Shown: positions 27,099 through 35,951, numbered from the stretch's first letter. The stretch is DNA of 64,000 nucleotides from Bradyrhizobium cajani (GCF_009759665.1 NZ_WQNE01000010.1:1-64000); one strand, 5' to 3'. Translations and numbers: made by a program. The notes: a model not told the origin generated them from the sequence alone.

Positions 27099-27740
27099 AT
27101 GAGCTGGATTATCAAATCGCTGGTCGCGATCGGGATCGCGTCGACCGGTGCGGCGGCCAAGGCCGATACGTTGAACGAGGGTTCGCACAATCAGGCGAAG
27201 AGCGCGTTCATCCGCGAGTACGACAATGCGCTCGCGCCACTGCAATTCGTCAAGTTCTGCATGAACTATGACACTGAATGTGCGGCCGACACCGCCGAGC
27301 GGAGCCTGCCCTCGGGCGAGCGCGCGATGAGCATGCTGCGCGAGGTGAACAGTTCGGTCAACGCGTCCATCACGCCGACGCAGAAATCGACTCACCCGAT
27401 GGTGGCACGCTGGACGGTTGCGCCGGCCGCCGGCGACTGCAACGACTACGCAGTCACCAAGCGTCACCAGCTGATCGAGATGGGCTGGCCCAAATCGTCG
27501 CTGCGACTTGCAGTTGTTCTGACCAACGGCGGCCAGGGCCATCTCGTGCTGGTCGCACGGCTCGCCGACGGCGATTTCGTTCTCGACAATCTGTCCGCTT
27601 CGGTGCGCCCCTGGAACGCGGCCGAGTACGAATGGATCTCGATGCAGTCCGGCGGCAATCCTCGCTTCTGGGTTGCGATCGGCGAGCATGGCGAGCGCCT
27701 TCGCGCCACGCGTCTTGCGATGCTGCGGACCGCCGAATAG
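27099..27740 (+). CDS. Transglutaminase-like cysteine peptidase (BTLCP, family C93)
   Basis: A 213-residue exported cysteine protease of the bacterial transglutaminase-like type. A short signal peptide (IIKSLVAIGIASTGAAAKA) precedes the domain. The catalytic triad is visible: C114 in GDCNDYAV, H148 in QGHLVLV and D163 in FVLDN, in the order and spacing of the family. Known family members include LapG, which cleaves large RTX adhesins from the outer membrane in a cyclic-di-GMP-dependent way; other rhizobial members have no known substrate. Lying between two paralogous secreted proteins and upstream of the Wzc-like gene, it may process a neighbour or the giant RTX protein encoded at 13.4 kb. 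That link is inference. A strong hairpin terminator follows. Confidence 0.85.
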   Translation: MSWIIKSLVAIGIASTGAAAKADTLNEGSHNQAKSAFIREYDNALAPLQFVKFCMNYDTECAADTAERSLPSGERAMSMLREVNSSVNASITPTQKSTHPMVARWTVAPAAGDCNDYAVTKRHQLIEMGWPKSSLRLAVVLTNGGQGHLVLVARLADGDFVLDNLSASVRPWNAAEYEWISMQSGGNPRFWVAIGEHGERLRATRLAMLRTAE

Positions 27741-27789
27741 GCCGGGTGCAAGTTCACTCTACCCGTTTCCCCTATCGCGGGTTGCGACA

Positions 27790-27830
27790 GGCGCGAGGAG
27801 ATGGTCCGCTGGACCGTCCTCGCGCCTTTT
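27790..27830 (+). terminator. Rho-independent terminator after the cysteine peptidase gene
   Basis: GGCGCGAGGA (27790-27799) pairs perfectly with TCCTCGCGCC (27817-27826), with an inner GGTCC/GGACC stem, followed at once by TTTT (27827-27830). It lies 50 bases after the stop codon. It separates the peptidase gene from the next transcription unit. Confidence 0.85.
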
Positions 27831-28085
27831 GTCTTTATGTGTCTTGGCGTGGCGCTTGCCTAATCGTTGTGCTTCAGGCATGCGAACATGTGCAATCATT
27901 CGCCGAATCTGCGCCTGATCGCAGCAGGAACTTCGCTTGTGCTGAATGGCGATGCGGAGCCCGTGAGGATGGCAATTCGATCCGTATTGGTTTATATTTT
28001 GCGCCGCACAAGAATTTGACATAGTTTTGGGTCATCAAGGACCTACGGCCTAAATCGATACGCCACCAATCATTCGCAACGAGAT
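27831..28085. promoter_or_regulatory. AT-rich promoter region upstream of the 28086 gene and Wzc-like operon
   Basis: About 255 bases after the terminator, clearly richer in AT than the genes. It contains TTGACA at 28016-28021, a plausible -35 element, without an obvious matching -10. GCCTAAATCG at 28048-28057 also occurs at 27040-27049 upstream of the peptidase gene. No gene is seen here. Confidence 0.45.
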
Positions 28086-28682
28086 ATGAGCGCGATACTC
28101 CTCAAACTCGATAGCTTGTTGCGCGGTGGTGCCGTGGCCTCATGGATCGCCGCTGCCATCGTCGTCGTGCTATCTGCAACGCTCGACACGCCGGCGCAGG
28201 CGCAATGCGTCGATCGCGGCGAACGCGCCCCGCAGGCGGCGGTCAATGCTTTCGTCTCGGACCCGTCGGTTCTGCTGCGACAGTCGAAGAACGACAGGGA
28301 CAAGCTTTCGGGCCGACTGACCGGATTGCTGGTGACCGACATCGCCGCGCTCGACCCGGTCAAGGACATGTTGCGCGAGGCCAGCCAGGCCGATCGCGTC
28401 GCCATCGGCACCGGGCTTCATCGGGCGGAAGAGCGTTGCGTCGCGACCAAGCCCGACGTGGCACGCAGGATCAGCGAATTCGTTACAAAGCTCCACGACG
28501 GATCCGTGCTCAAAGGATATTTCCAGGATCAGGACGCCGCGATGGCGCCCGTTCCGGGGAACGCGGCTCCGCCGACGACCACCAACCTGCCGGCAGGCTC
28601 GAGCGCGAGCGCCGGGCTGATGTCGGGTGAATGGAAGACCGAGCTCGCCGACCCGTTCAAGCCCGTTCCCCTCCCCGAGTGA
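28086..28682 (+). CDS. Secreted protein of unknown function, paralogue of the 26295 gene
   Basis: A 198-residue exported protein. The signal peptide core is VASWIAAAIVVVLSATLDTP, with a likely cut after AQA, just before QCVDRGERAP. Its helical core (FVSDPSVLLRQSKNDR, LLVTDIAALDPVKDML, ADRVAIGTGLHRAEERC) matches that of the product at 26295-26939, including the spacing of the second cysteine. The C-terminus is short and Pro/Ala/Ser-rich. Its TGA overlaps a possible GTG start of the Wzc-like gene (GTGA at 28679-28682), so it is probably translated together with the co-polymerase. That makes a role in polymer assembly or control plausible, but no function is known to me. Confidence 0.78.
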   Translation: MSAILLKLDSLLRGGAVASWIAAAIVVVLSATLDTPAQAQCVDRGERAPQAAVNAFVSDPSVLLRQSKNDRDKLSGRLTGLLVTDIAALDPVKDMLREASQADRVAIGTGLHRAEERCVATKPDVARRISEFVTKLHDGSVLKGYFQDQDAAMAPVPGNAAPPTTTNLPAGSSASAGLMSGEWKTELADPFKPVPLPE

Positions 28683-30913
28683 CAACTTCAAGATTCCCAG
28701 AAATGTTTCAGCCACGAGATCAGTTTCCGCAACGTCCGAGATATGCCATCGAGGTCGGTGGCACGACGCTCAGCGCCGAGCGTGCCCTGGACATCGTGCG
28801 TCGCCAATGGCCTCTGATCGCGGCCATCGTGGCCGGGACGCTCGCGCTCGTTCTCGTCTACCTGATCCTTGCGACGCCGATGTACACGGCAAATGCGCGC
28901 ATCCTGATGGACACCCGCCAGACCCAGGTGCTCGACAAGGACAGCGGAACGTCCAATGCGCTGATCGACCCGGGATTTGTCGACAGCCAGGTCGAGATTC
29001 TCCAGTCCGACGACCTGCTCCTGTCGATCGTCCGGCGCCTGAAGCTGACCGAAGATGCGGAATTCAACGGCTCCGATCCCGGATTGCTTCGGCTGGTGAT
29101 CGGCAAGATCATATCGCTGTTCGGATCGGATGGTCCTCCCAGCAAGGAGCGGGTCGAGCGGGGCGCGGTCGAGCTGCTCCAGAAGAATCTCAAGGTCGAG
29201 CGCGTGCTGACCACCTATGTCCTCTCGATGAACTTCCGCTCGATCGATCCCAACAAGGCCGCGCAGATCGCGAACGCAATCGCGGACGCCTACATCGTGG
29301 GCGCCCTGGAGGCGAAGTATCAGTCGACCAAGCGCGCCGGCGAGTGGCTCCAGCAGCGCAGCGCCGAGCTGCGCGAGCAGGCGACGGCGAGCGATCGCGC
29401 CGTGCAGACGTTCAAGGCCGAGAACAACATCGTCGGTACCAGCCGGGGTCTGATGAGCGAGCAACAGCTTGCCGACGCCAACTCGCAGCTCGTCACCGCG
29501 CGCGCTGCAACGGCGGAGGCCAAGGCCCGTCTCGACCGCATCGAGGCGCTGCTCGACAAGGATCTGGTCCAGCCGACGGTGACGGACGCCCTCAACAACA
29601 CGGTCATCACTCGCCTGCGCGCCCAATATCTCGATCTCGCGGCCCAATATGCCGATTGGTCGACCCGCTACGGCAAGACCCACCAGGCGGCCATCAACCT
29701 GTCCAACCGCATGGACGAGCTGCGCAAGGCGATCGCTGACGAAGTACGCCGTATCGCTGACGCCTATCGCAGCGAGTACGAGATCGCCAAGAGCCGTGAG
29801 ACCTCGCTCGAGGAAAACCTCAAGAACCTCGTCTCGCAGGCCAGCAGCACCAGTCAGGCGCAGGTCAAGCTGCGCGATCTCGAGAGCGCGGCGGACACCT
29901 ATCGCAATCTCTACAACAACTTCCTCGAGAAGCTGCAGAACGCGACGCAGAACCAGAGCTTCCCGATCAGCGAAGCGCGCATCATCGGCACGGCGGTCAA
30001 ACCCGACAAGAAGAGTTCGCCCAAGACGCTGCTGGCGCTGGCAGGCGGCCTGCTCGGCGGTCTCTGTTTCGGCTTCGGTGCCGCCTTCACGAAGGAGCTG
30101 CTGAGCGACGTGCTGCGATCTCCAACCGACGTCGAGGATCAACTCGGGGTGAAATGCCTTGGAGTCCTCCCCGACATTCGGCCGGCCAGGGCTACGGCAG
30201 AGAATCCGGAACCGAACATATCCAGCTACGTCGTCGAGCACCCGTTCTCGCGGTTTGCGGAGACGCTGCGGAACATCAAGGTGTCGATCGACGTCGCGCG
30301 CCTCTCGCGCGAGGTCAAGGTGATCGGCATCCTGTCGTCCTTGCCGAAGGAAGGAAAAACCACGGTCGCCGCCAATTTCGGTCATCTCACCGCGCTGACC
30401 GGCCACCGTACGCTGCTGATCGACGGCGACCTGCACACCCGCTCGCTGACGCGGGCGCTGGCTCCCCATTCCAAGACCGGCCTCGTGGAGGCACTCAAGG
30501 ATCCGCGCGCGTTCGGCTATCACATCCAGCGCAGCAAGGAGAGCGGACTCGACTTCCTGCCCTCCGTGGTCGCATCGCGCATGGTGAACTCGGCGGACGT
30601 GATTGCCTCGAAGTCGATGGCCGACCTGCTCGCGGTGGTGCGCGAGGACTACGAATACGTGATCATCGACCTGGCACCCGTGATGCCGGTGGCGGACGCC
30701 AAGGCCGTCAGCCATCTCGTCGATGCGATGGTTTACGTCATCGAGTGGGGCCGCACGAGCCGCAACGCGCTCCAGGAGTCGATGGCGAGCTCCGAGGGCA
30801 TTCAGAAGAAGCTTCTGGGCGCCGTGCTCAATCGCGCCAATCCGAAGATGCTCAAGCGGATCGAGGCGTATAAGGGCTCGCACTACAACAGCTATTATGT
30901 CGAGGGAGCCTAG
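28679..30913 (+). CDS. Wzc/ExoP-like polysaccharide co-polymerase with BY-kinase domain
   Basis: An inner-membrane chain-length determinant fused to a bacterial tyrosine kinase, about 744 residues. The N-terminal Wzz domain has a first helix (PLIAAIVAGTLALVLVYLIL), a long periplasmic coiled coil, and a second helix near TLLALAGGLLGGLCFGFGAA. The cytoplasmic kinase has Walker A in LPKEGKTTVAANF, Walker A' in LLIDGDLHTR and a Walker B-like YVIIDLAP. The tail has clustered tyrosines (HYNSYYVEGA), the usual autophosphorylation site. I start at the GTG overlapping the previous stop; ATG 28703 and ATG 28631 are alternatives, none with a strong ribosome site. It should cycle phosphorylation to control polymerisation and contact the Wza-like channel encoded at 4.6 kb. 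Confidence 0.9.
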   Translation: MTTSRFPEMFQPRDQFPQRPRYAIEVGGTTLSAERALDIVRRQWPLIAAIVAGTLALVLVYLILATPMYTANARILMDTRQTQVLDKDSGTSNALIDPGFVDSQVEILQSDDLLLSIVRRLKLTEDAEFNGSDPGLLRLVIGKIISLFGSDGPPSKERVERGAVELLQKNLKVERVLTTYVLSMNFRSIDPNKAAQIANAIADAYIVGALEAKYQSTKRAGEWLQQRSAELREQATASDRAVQTFKAENNIVGTSRGLMSEQQLADANSQLVTARAATAEAKARLDRIEALLDKDLVQPTVTDALNNTVITRLRAQYLDLAAQYADWSTRYGKTHQAAINLSNRMDELRKAIADEVRRIADAYRSEYEIAKSRETSLEENLKNLVSQASSTSQAQVKLRDLESAADTYRNLYNNFLEKLQNATQNQSFPISEARIIGTAVKPDKKSSPKTLLALAGGLLGGLCFGFGAAFTKELLSDVLRSPTDVEDQLGVKCLGVLPDIRPARATAENPEPNISSYVVEHPFSRFAETLRNIKVSIDVARLSREVKVIGILSSLPKEGKTTVAANFGHLTALTGHRTLLIDGDLHTRSLTRALAPHSKTGLVEALKDPRAFGYHIQRSKESGLDFLPSVVASRMVNSADVIASKSMADLLAVVREDYEYVIIDLAPVMPVADAKAVSHLVDAMVYVIEWGRTSRNALQESMASSEGIQKKLLGAVLNRANPKMLKRIEAYKGSHYNSYYVEGA

Positions 30914-31697
30914 CGCCACCGCGCCAGCGACGCAGGCAGAGAACTCGGCGCTTCGCTGGATTCTGCGCGGCTCGACCGTTGCGCTTGCCGCGGTCGCGCT
31001 GACCTGGATCGCAACCGTTGGCCCCGATGTGACCAATCCCTCGGTTCCGCAGATCGCGAGCCGTGTTGCGCGCGGCGAGCGCTACGATCCGGACCGGCTG
31101 AGATGGATCGTTGCGGACAATTTGTCATCCGCGCGGCGATTGTGCCTTGCCAGGACGCTGCGCGAGCTGCTGCTGCTCCAGCTCGCAATCGCCGATGAAT
31201 CGACCCGTGCGGGCGACCTGAAGCAGATCGACGCCGACGCAGACGCCGTCGCGTCCACGAGCCGCGCCTTGCTGGCATGCGCACCGACCGAAGGACTGGG
31301 CTGGTTCGGCAGTTACTGGGCCGAAATCCGCCAAGCCGGCTTTGGGCCGCGAACGGCCGAGTTGCTGGCTCTCTCCTATCGCTTCGCGCCGCACGAGGCC
31401 TGGCTTCAGCTCATCCGCGCGCCGCTGGCTCTTCGCGTCTTCAACGCGGCCTCGCCCGAGCTCAGGGATCACGCTGTCCAGGACTTTGCCGACATCTTCC
31501 AGGCCCGCCTGTTCCCCAGTGCGGCCACGCTCTATCAGGCGGCGGGCACGGAAGCGCGCGTCGCGCTGCTCGAACGCACCTGCAGCGCGCCGGATGCCGA
31601 TCGGGACCTGTTCGCGCATTTCGTCGCGGAGAAAGGCCTGCGGATACGCCATCGCTGCTATCCAGCCGACGCCGACGGCGATCCACTGAGCCACTGA
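30897..31697 (+). CDS. Unknown membrane-anchored protein after the Wzc-like gene (266 aa)
   Basis: It starts at ATG 30897, overlapping the end of the Wzc-like gene by 17 bases, so the two are translationally linked. One N-terminal helix (STVALAAVALTWIATVG, about residues 25-43) is followed by a helical periplasmic domain with TPR-like character (LARTLRELLLLQLAIADE, WLQLIRAPLALRVF) and cysteines near LCLAR, LLACAP, RTCSAP and RHRCYP. The extended upstream frame to 30723 overlaps the kinase and is disregarded. No family is recognised. The arrangement suggests a partner of the co-polymerase. Confidence 0.75.
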   Translation: MSREPSATAPATQAENSALRWILRGSTVALAAVALTWIATVGPDVTNPSVPQIASRVARGERYDPDRLRWIVADNLSSARRLCLARTLRELLLLQLAIADESTRAGDLKQIDADADAVASTSRALLACAPTEGLGWFGSYWAEIRQAGFGPRTAELLALSYRFAPHEAWLQLIRAPLALRVFNAASPELRDHAVQDFADIFQARLFPSAATLYQAAGTEARVALLERTCSAPDADRDLFAHFVAEKGLRIRHRCYPADADGDPLSH

Positions 31698-31764
31698 GCC
31701 CGGCAATGGACATCGGTGGAGATGCCGATGTCCGGGACAAATCGGCGCGGCGCAGACGCGCCGC

Positions 31765-32925
31765 CTATTTCAGCTCGGTTCGCGGCACGCCCTGCGAGGG
31801 ATTTTCGGGCAGGTATTGCACGAAGAGCTTGGTCAGCCCTCGACGGCTGCGAAGGATCGGCGATTCGAAGTACTTCCAGGACAGATGCGCCACAGCGTAG
31901 GAGATCGCGAAGCCGATGGCAGCGCCCGCGGTGATCTTCACGCCGTTGGGCACCGACATCCCTCCATAGAGCGTGAGCGCCCTGCCGAGCGGGTTCGGGA
32001 TGAAGTTATGAACGAGATAGAAGCCGTAGCTGATCTTGCCGAGATGCTCGAGTGGCTTCCACTCCAGCGCCTGAACAAAGACGCTTTCCTGGTTGGCGCG
32101 AACCCACCAGATCAGAGCGACCAGGCAAAGCCCGATCGCAATGTCGATTGCAGGGGCGAAATGCGAGGGTGCATCGTAAATCACGCCGTTCGAGCACAGC
32201 GCGAACCCGACAATGAGGAGAGAAGCGAACGTCGCGTTGCCATACGGTGCCCATTCCCGCCTCTGGAGGTGCAGGATCGTGATCGCGCCACCGAACGCGA
32301 TGAGGCTGAAGTTCCAGGGCGACAGGGTGTGGATGGCCGTGTGATTGAAGCCCGACGAATACATGAGGAAATGGCCGACCAACCCGAGGGCGACGACGCA
32401 CATGCAGGTTACGAAATGGCGTTCCAGAGGAAGCAGGATGAAGAGGAACGGCGCGATCACGTAAAACTGCTGCTCGACCGAGAGCGTCCAGAGCACGCCG
32501 AAGGGGCCCGCGGTCCCGCCGATGACGCTGCCGATCCAGTAATTTGACAAGTACACGAAGTGATATCGGAAGCCGAGGTCGGGTCCCGCGTGCTGAAAAT
32601 ACGACCGGGTCAGGAACAGGATGGCGAGAAGCGCATAATAGGCGGGAAAGATGCGCGTCGCCCGCTTGACCCAGAAGGTGACGATTTCCGCAGCGGAGCG
32701 GGACGCAGCCGTCTCGACCTTGCCTCGCTGCCTATTCAGCTCCCCGATGATCAGAAAGCCGCTCAGGATGAAGAATATCCAGACGCCAACGCTGCCAGAG
32801 TAGAACTGCAGTCCGCATTTGTGATTGAGATAGACCAGGATGACCGAAAGACCACGCAGTCCATTGAAACCCAAAATGCTGGCTGATTTCTCGGCCTTGA
32901 CGCGGTCAGATCCAAGTAGAGACAT
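31765..32925 (-). CDS. Acyltransferase 3 family membrane protein (386 aa)
   Basis: The third OafA/ExoZ-type acyltransferase of the locus. Signatures: FNGLRGLSVILVYLNHK at the N-terminus (asparagine-histidine where others have a histidine), VGVWIFFILSGFLI, and TLSVEQQFYVIAPFLFIL, the conserved W/S-x-E-x-QFY region. About ten helices. It is convergent with the gene after the Wzc-like gene and 34 bases downstream of a secreted hydrolase-like gene on the same strand, so the two are probably co-transcribed. Confidence 0.87.
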   Translation of the reverse strand: MSLLGSDRVKAEKSASILGFNGLRGLSVILVYLNHKCGLQFYSGSVGVWIFFILSGFLIIGELNRQRGKVETAASRSAAEIVTFWVKRATRIFPAYYALLAILFLTRSYFQHAGPDLGFRYHFVYLSNYWIGSVIGGTAGPFGVLWTLSVEQQFYVIAPFLFILLPLERHFVTCMCVVALGLVGHFLMYSSGFNHTAIHTLSPWNFSLIAFGGAITILHLQRREWAPYGNATFASLLIVGFALCSNGVIYDAPSHFAPAIDIAIGLCLVALIWWVRANQESVFVQALEWKPLEHLGKISYGFYLVHNFIPNPLGRALTLYGGMSVPNGVKITAGAAIGFAISYAVAHLSWKYFESPILRSRRGLTKLFVQYLPENPSQGVPRTELK

Positions 32926-32959
32926 TGCTGGTTCTTCTTTTTCATACGGAGACCTGAAG

Positions 32960-34054
32960 CTATAGCCCCCTGGTTCTCAACTCCGTCAATTCCTCGGCTG
33001 ACAGACGGCCGCCGGCAAATTCCGAAAGAAGGAAGAGCGCAACCTTGGGCCTGTCGATCTCGTACAGGAGCCCGAACCTGTTCTCCGGAGGCTTCTTCTG
33101 CGGCTCGTCGAACAGCTCGTAGACCATGACGCTTTCGATCTCGACGTCTTTCTGGTTCTTGAGATACTGGAAGGTATCGCGCAGCGATCGGAGGCATTGC
33201 TCCGTCAGCGGATCGCCGGGCTGATTTCCATAGGCCGGCTTGTAGATCTCGGCGCAGTTGACTTCGTTGAACGTCACCGGGCGGTGATAGGACGCCAGCT
33301 TCTTGAAGAGATCGAAGGGCGGGTTTCGCCCGTTCCAGTGTCGATGCGGATTCTGCCCCGCCACCTCGTAATAGTGGTAGGATATCACGTCGTACTTGAC
33401 GCCGCGGGACTCCATGAAGTCCAGAAATCCCAGCATTGTCGACGTCGTGTTCAGCACCTTGCGCAAATGGCTTCCGGTTTCGCGATTGATCTGATCGATC
33501 GCGTCGGAGGCGCCGTGCAGCACCTGGGCCCAGTCTTCCATGATCGGCATTTCGAAGTCTGCCGCAGTCATCCCGCGCCCGAAAAGCTTCTTCCCGTCGG
33601 AATCGAGAGCAAGCAGGTTGAGCTCGTTCTCCAACTCCCAATCGCGGACATCTTCTGCGAACTGCCGGACGAACGCATAAGTGCGATCGTAGCCCTGCCT
33701 GTAGAGGGCGTCCCGGTCTCCCTTGGGGTACCGCCCCTTGTCGGTGCGGTCGCCGTACCGGAAGGGAAAGTTGATGAGAGGATGAAGCGTGATTGAATAT
33801 TTTCTGGCCAGCGCGATGGTTTGCCGGAACATCGGCGCTTCGACCGATTCGGTGTCCTGCGTGAGATTGAGGCCAGTCCTGTATTGCGTAAGCCCTCGCT
33901 CCTTCATCAGCTGAAAGACGGGCTCCAGATTCATGCGCTTTTGCGGCGGACCGCCGACCCCCCATTCCAACGCGATCGCATCAGAGCAGGACAAGCCGAT
34001 CGCGCAGGCGAGCAGCAACGGCAAGACGACGAACTTGGCGAGGCGATGGCTCAA
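32960..34054 (-). CDS. Secreted clan GH-A glycoside hydrolase-like protein (364 aa)
   Basis: An exported (beta/alpha)8-type protein. Putative catalytic glutamates are E144 in WELENELN (acid/base) and E264 in VTFNEVNC (nucleophile), with the further barrel motifs YRTGLNLT and VISYHYYE. I start at the TTG at 34054: GAGG lies seven bases upstream and it gives a compact 28-residue signal peptide ending DAIA. The frame is open to 34120. It is downstream of the phosphotransferase gene and upstream of an acyltransferase gene, all on the minus strand. It resembles cellulase- or GH39-like proteins found in EPS loci, which trim or release polymer; its substrate is not known. Confidence 0.8.
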   Translation of the reverse strand: MSHRLAKFVVLPLLLACAIGLSCSDAIALEWGVGGPPQKRMNLEPVFQLMKERGLTQYRTGLNLTQDTESVEAPMFRQTIALARKYSITLHPLINFPFRYGDRTDKGRYPKGDRDALYRQGYDRTYAFVRQFAEDVRDWELENELNLLALDSDGKKLFGRGMTAADFEMPIMEDWAQVLHGASDAIDQINRETGSHLRKVLNTTSTMLGFLDFMESRGVKYDVISYHYYEVAGQNPHRHWNGRNPPFDLFKKLASYHRPVTFNEVNCAEIYKPAYGNQPGDPLTEQCLRSLRDTFQYLKNQKDVEIESVMVYELFDEPQKKPPENRFGLLYEIDRPKVALFLLSEFAGGRLSAEELTELRTRGL

Positions 34055-34182
34055 TCTGCAAACCTCGGCGTTTCGGTGGACCAGATGGCCGGATGGGCAG
34101 CAACGCGTTGTGTGCTGCAAGATGCAGGCCGCACGTCAAGCATATCCGACGCACGACAAACGCGCGCCCGATGCAGCCCGGC

Positions 34183-35607
34183 TCAGTAGGCTTCCTGATG
34201 GACCAGCGCCAGCGCGGTCTTCAGGATGATCCGGATGTCGAGCCAGATGCTCCAGTTGCTGACGTACCAGACGTCGTACTCGACGCGCTTTTCCATCAGG
34301 TCGATGGTCGGCGTCTCGCCGCGGAAGCCGTTGACCTGGGCCCAACCGGTCAGGCCGGGCTTCATGTGGTGCCGGTACACGTAATTGCTGATCAGCTGGT
34401 CGTAATAATTGTCGTGTGCCAGTGCGTGCGGGCGCGGCCCGACCAGCGACATCTCCCCGCGCAGAACGTTCCAGAGCTGCGGCAATTCGTCGATGCTGGT
34501 CCGCCGCAGCACGCGGCCGACGCGCGTGACCCGTGCGTCAGTCCGTTTCGCCTGCGTCACGGTGTGACCGTTCTCCGCCACCGTCATGGAACGGAACTTC
34601 CAGATGTCGAACGGCTTGCCGTTGAAGCCGCGACGAGACTGCTTGAAGATCACGCTCCCCTTGGAATCGAGCTTGATCATGATCGCGGCGGTCACCAGGA
34701 GCGGCGCCAGCAACAGCAGCGCGAACGAGGCAAGACCGATGTCGAGGCAGCGCTTCTGCGCCTGCTCGAACACGCTGAGCGGCGCGCGCTGGATCTCGAT
34801 CGCAACCGTGCCGCTAACCGGCTGGAACGGGCGCGAGACCAGATCGGCGATCGGGAAATCGGGCAGAAGGCGGATCGGCTGAGGCACCACGCGCAGATGC
34901 TGGCTCAGCTTCTGGAGAAGCGGCATCTCGTCCCAGTCGATGACCAGAAGATATTCTTCCACATCCGCCGTGCGGGCCTGGCGAATGATGTCGCGAATCT
35001 CGCGATCCCAGCCCGCTTCCTCCTCGGAGGGCTCGAGCACGAAATGCCGCACGACATTGAAGCCGTGCTTGCGCAGATCCTTGAAGCGGGTCGAGGTGAA
35101 ATCGAGCGGCTTGAGGCTGAGCAGCACCACCTTGCGGTCGACCAGGCGGCCCTTGGCATAGCTCGAGTTCAAGGCCACGCGCCACAATACGCGGAGCCCG
35201 CCCAGGGCGACGCCGCCGGTCGCGGCGAACAGCAGCGTGGTTCCGCGCGACAATTCGGCAGACGATTTGAGCAGGAACGCTTCGACCGCGAGAATGGTCA
35301 GCGAGATCAACCAGACCGCGAGTGCCTTGCGGAGCTGCCAGACCGTATGGAGCAGACGATGGTGATCGTAGACGCCCTGGAAATATGCAATCGTCACGAA
35401 CACGGCACTGACGACGAGACCGGCGCCGACGGACGAGTCCTGCTCGGACACAAGGAGGCGATAGAGACCGCTGGCCGCGAAATAGCTGAACAGTACGGCG
35501 ACGAAGTCGCCCGCGATCAGCGCAATCTGGAGGGGTCTTTGGAGGGCACCGCGGCGGTTCGATATAGCCGAATAATAGTTTTCCGAACCATAAGTTGCTA
35601 CAGCCAT
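34183..35607 (-). CDS. Undecaprenyl-phosphate sugar phosphotransferase (WcaJ/PssY type)
   Basis: The initiating enzyme that transfers a sugar-1-phosphate (commonly glucose-1-P) from UDP-sugar to undecaprenyl phosphate. The N-terminal half has four helices and a CoA-binding-like soluble domain. The C-terminal catalytic domain starts [18 protein letters not shown] and has the hallmark motifs [45 protein letters not shown] and [17 protein letters not shown] 35607 has GAGG five bases upstream; ATG 35661 is an in-frame alternative giving 492 residues. Its length and N-terminal helices put it with polyisoprenyl-phosphate hexose-1-phosphate transferases of the WcaJ group rather than short ExoY. It is the natural first gene of this minus-strand unit. 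Confidence 0.92.
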   Translation of the reverse strand: MAVATYGSENYYSAISNRRGALQRPLQIALIAGDFVAVLFSYFAASGLYRLLVSEQDSSVGAGLVVSAVFVTIAYFQGVYDHHRLLHTVWQLRKALAVWLISLTILAVEAFLLKSSAELSRGTTLLFAATGGVALGGLRVLWRVALNSSYAKGRLVDRKVVLLSLKPLDFTSTRFKDLRKHGFNVVRHFVLEPSEEEAGWDREIRDIIRQARTADVEEYLLVIDWDEMPLLQKLSQHLRVVPQPIRLLPDFPIADLVSRPFQPVSGTVAIEIQRAPLSVFEQAQKRCLDIGLASFALLLLAPLLVTAAIMIKLDSKGSVIFKQSRRGFNGKPFDIWKFRSMTVAENGHTVTQAKRTDARVTRVGRVLRRTSIDELPQLWNVLRGEMSLVGPRPHALAHDNYYDQLISNYVYRHHMKPGLTGWAQVNGFRGETPTIDLMEKRVEYDVWYVSNWSIWLDIRIILKTALALVHQEAY

Positions 35608-35951
35608 CCGAACCTCGCTGCCTCGCCCCACATTCGCAATCGGTGACTGCGAACCAACCATCCAAATTTTCGACGTGCGCCGAAGTATATCTTAACTAAA
35701 CAAAGCGACATTGCGGCAGTGCACCGAAAAAATCAAACCGATTTTTGCGCAACGCAGCGCATCAATAAGAGTATGCTCAAACTCCTGTCACACACGTGAC
35801 AATTATGCGGGCAACACGCCGCGTTTTCCGTCAAATCGCATCATTTTGGTATAGCATCACGCGCGCATTTGAACGGCTGTTCAACCATGCCGCTTAATCC
35901 GTTGTTAGCTCGCGCTCATTAACACTCGTGGCCAATTCAGGGAGTTGTGTC
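35608..35951. promoter_or_regulatory. Divergent control region upstream of the sugar phosphotransferase gene
   Basis: About 340 AT-rich bases between the phosphotransferase gene and a small membrane protein gene. It holds two notable dyads: AAAAATC-AAACC-GATTTTT at 35728-35746, and TGTCAC-ACAC-GTGACA at 35786-35801. The second looks like a dimeric regulator site of TGT-N10-ACA form, as for CRP/FNR-like proteins. Both are candidates for controlling entry into polymer synthesis. Confidence 0.5.

Noticed and set aside
28688..31036. A 782-residue minus-strand frame opposite the Wzc-like gene
   Set aside because: The sense strand encodes a complete Wzc-like protein with Walker motifs. The antisense product is arginine/leucine-rich and has no domain.
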